From Nitrospinota bacterium (lineage in GTDB: Bacteria; Nitrospinota; Nitrospinia; UBA9942): a stretch of 38,802 nt of DNA. The notes under the pieces were generated by a model. That model ran no database searches. It saw only the letters and a list, made by a program, of their open reading frames with translations, and was not told the origin of the DNA. Location: the NCBI GenBank assembly GCA_016194325.1, contig JACQBS010000077.1, positions 1 to 38,802 on the forward strand. The letters run 5' to 3'. Within the stretch, counting starts at the first letter, position 1, and each line of letters begins with the position of its first letter. A program made the translations under genes and the position numbers. This document shows, piece by piece, positions 37,356 to 38,802 of the stretch.

Positions 37356-37693
37356 TGAAAGACGCAAAGACATTTATAGACCATATATTGGATTGTATTA
37401 AATTAATTGAAAAGTATACGAATAATAAAACGGAAAATGATTTCTTTGATTCAACCCAACTTCAGGATTCGGTTATTCGTCGTATAGAAATCATTGGTGA
37501 AGCAGTTAAAAATATTCCCGATGAGATAAAAACAAAATACCCTCTAATTCCGTGGAAAAAGATTGCTGGAATGAGAGATATGCTTATACATGAATATTTT
37601 GGAATTGATTTGGAGTTAACATGGGAAGTTGTTATAAGAGATATTCCAAAATTGAAGAAAAAAATCTTAAAAATAAAGGAAGATGTAAGATAA
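37352..37693 (+). CDS. HepT-like (DUF86) HEPN ribonuclease toxin
   Basis: RRIEIIGEAVKNIPDEIKTKYPLIPWKKIAGMRDMLIHEYFGIDLELTWEVV; RxxxxxHxY motif; 4-nt overlap with MNT gene. Confidence 0.93.
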   Translation: MMKDAKTFIDHILDCIKLIEKYTNNKTENDFFDSTQLQDSVIRRIEIIGEAVKNIPDEIKTKYPLIPWKKIAGMRDMLIHEYFGIDLELTWEVVIRDIPKLKKKILKIKEDVR

Positions 37694-37718
37694 AGAAAGT
37701 GTCAGCATGATTTAGAAC

Positions 37719-38501
37719 TTAACCTTCCTTCCCCTTTGCCTCGTTCCACAGTTTATCCATCTCCTCCAATGTGACATTTTTAAGCTCTCTCCCCTGTCTT
37801 GCAATCTCCTCTTCAATATAGTGAAACCTTTTTATAAACCTGCTTATTGTCTTTCTTAAGGCATCTTCGGGATTGACCTCAATAAAACGGGCTATATTGA
37901 CAAGTGCAAATAACAAATCCCCAAGTTCATTCTCCATCTCCTCAGTATTTTTATCTGAGAATGCCTTTCTGAACTCATCCATCTCCTCCTCAACCTTTGC
38001 AAATACCTGGTCAATATGCTCCCAGTCAAACCCAACCCTCGCAGCCTTATCCTGAAGCCTGTGAGCCATAAGGAGTGATGGAAGTTCTTTCGGGACACCA
38101 TCAAGGACTGATTTTCTCCCTTCATACCCCTTTTCCCTCTTTTTAATATCTTCCCACTGTGCAAGTGCATCCTTTGCATCTGAGATGCTTCCTTTATCAA
38201 ATACATGGGGGTGTCTCCTTATCATCTTTTCATGTATCTTTTTAATGACATCGTTTATATCAAATTCTTTCATATCCTTTGAAATCTGGGCATGGAAGAG
38301 TATCTGAAATAGCAAATCTCCAAGCTCCTCCTTTACCTTTTCAGGCTTCCCCTCATCAATAGCCTCAAGGACTTCATAAGATTCCTCAATAAGATAGGGC
38401 TTCAGGGACTTTCGGTTCTGTTCCTTATCCCATGGGCAGCCATCATTTCCCCTGAGCCTCTCCATTATTTTTACAAGGTCTTCAAACTTTACCTTCTTCA
38501 T
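37719..38501 (-). CDS. mazG: Nucleoside triphosphate pyrophosphohydrolase
   Basis: LRGNDGCPWDKEQNRKSLKPYLIEESYEVLEAIDEGKPEKVKEELGDLLFQILFHAQI, second EEMENELGDLLFALVNIARF. Confidence 0.96.
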   Translation of the reverse strand: MKKVKFEDLVKIMERLRGNDGCPWDKEQNRKSLKPYLIEESYEVLEAIDEGKPEKVKEELGDLLFQILFHAQISKDMKEFDINDVIKKIHEKMIRRHPHVFDKGSISDAKDALAQWEDIKKREKGYEGRKSVLDGVPKELPSLLMAHRLQDKAARVGFDWEHIDQVFAKVEEEMDEFRKAFSDKNTEEMENELGDLLFALVNIARFIEVNPEDALRKTISRFIKRFHYIEEEIARQGRELKNVTLEEMDKLWNEAKGKEG

Positions 38502-38547
38502 ATTTTAAATATAACAAAAAATAAGGAGATTGTGATATTATATTTTC

Positions 38548-38733
38548 ATGGCTCCAATATTAAAATTAGATATTCATGACGAAGAAAAAGAACTTGATTT
38601 TGAAATAGATTACCAGCTTTCCCTAACCACAGAACAGCGATTTGAAATGATGTTTAAAAAATCTGAAGAGATTGCAAAAATACTTATAGAAAATGGACAC
38701 AGAGAGCCTTTTAAAATCATTAAACGAAAATAA
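38548..38733 (+). CDS. Small protein of unknown function, putative partner of the downstream nucleotidyltransferase
   Basis: 61-aa ORF overlapping the next reading frame by about 41 nt. Confidence 0.6.
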   Translation: MAPILKLDIHDEEKELDFEIDYQLSLTTEQRFEMMFKKSEEIAKILIENGHREPFKIIKRK

Positions 38734-38802
38734 GGTTAAGTTTGTTATAATAGGCGCTGCCTCTTTCCCCTTCCACGGCTATTCAAGAGCCACACTGGAT
38801 AT
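38693..38802 (+). CDS. Nucleotidyltransferase-family protein, N-terminal part (runs off window)
   Basis: MDTESLLKSLNENKVKFVIIGAASFPFHGYSRATLD..., GA..F..hGYSRaTlD pattern of AbiEii/NTase-like proteins; not in the supplied ORF track. Confidence 0.6.
   Translation, partial: MDTESLLKSLNENKVKFVIIGAASFPFHGYSRATLD

Overview
The 38.8 kb window looks like an AT-rich bacterial chromosome segment. The gene set and style suggest Nitrospirota, a deltaproteobacterium or a relative; this is inference, not checked. The backbone is mostly housekeeping: pdxJ, NFACT/Rqc2-like, fumarate hydratase alpha/beta, tsaE, an lptC-lptA-lptB-rpoN-hpf-ptsN-EIIA(Man)-ptsH-ptsI block, metK, ahcY, apbE, HD-GYP, uvrA, mazG, tRNA-Leu(GAG) and initiator tRNA-fMet. 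The most interesting non-standard signals are: (1) a family of 'word-repeat' inverted repeats, in which short tandem words on one arm are complemented on the other, sitting directly upstream of many genes; one copy encodes the signal peptide of the LptA-like protein; (2) a GTCATTGCGAG...CTCGGAATGAC palindromic MITE-like repeat in three places, one translated in frame inside the NFACT gene; (3) a ~270 bp highly structured intergenic element at 4502-4775 with an IS200/IS605-like right-end hairpin; (4) a compositionally foreign cassette of small DUF genes (about 25.2-28.8 kb) abutting tRNA-Leu, with broken genes at both edges; (5) two strong sigma-54 promoter matches, one in front of the lptCAB-rpoN operon; (6) a VIT1 / FAD-oxidoreductase / ferritin-like trio resembling a split membrane ferritin; (7) several intact and decayed nucleotidyltransferase/HEPN modules. 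No CRISPR array or rRNA was seen.
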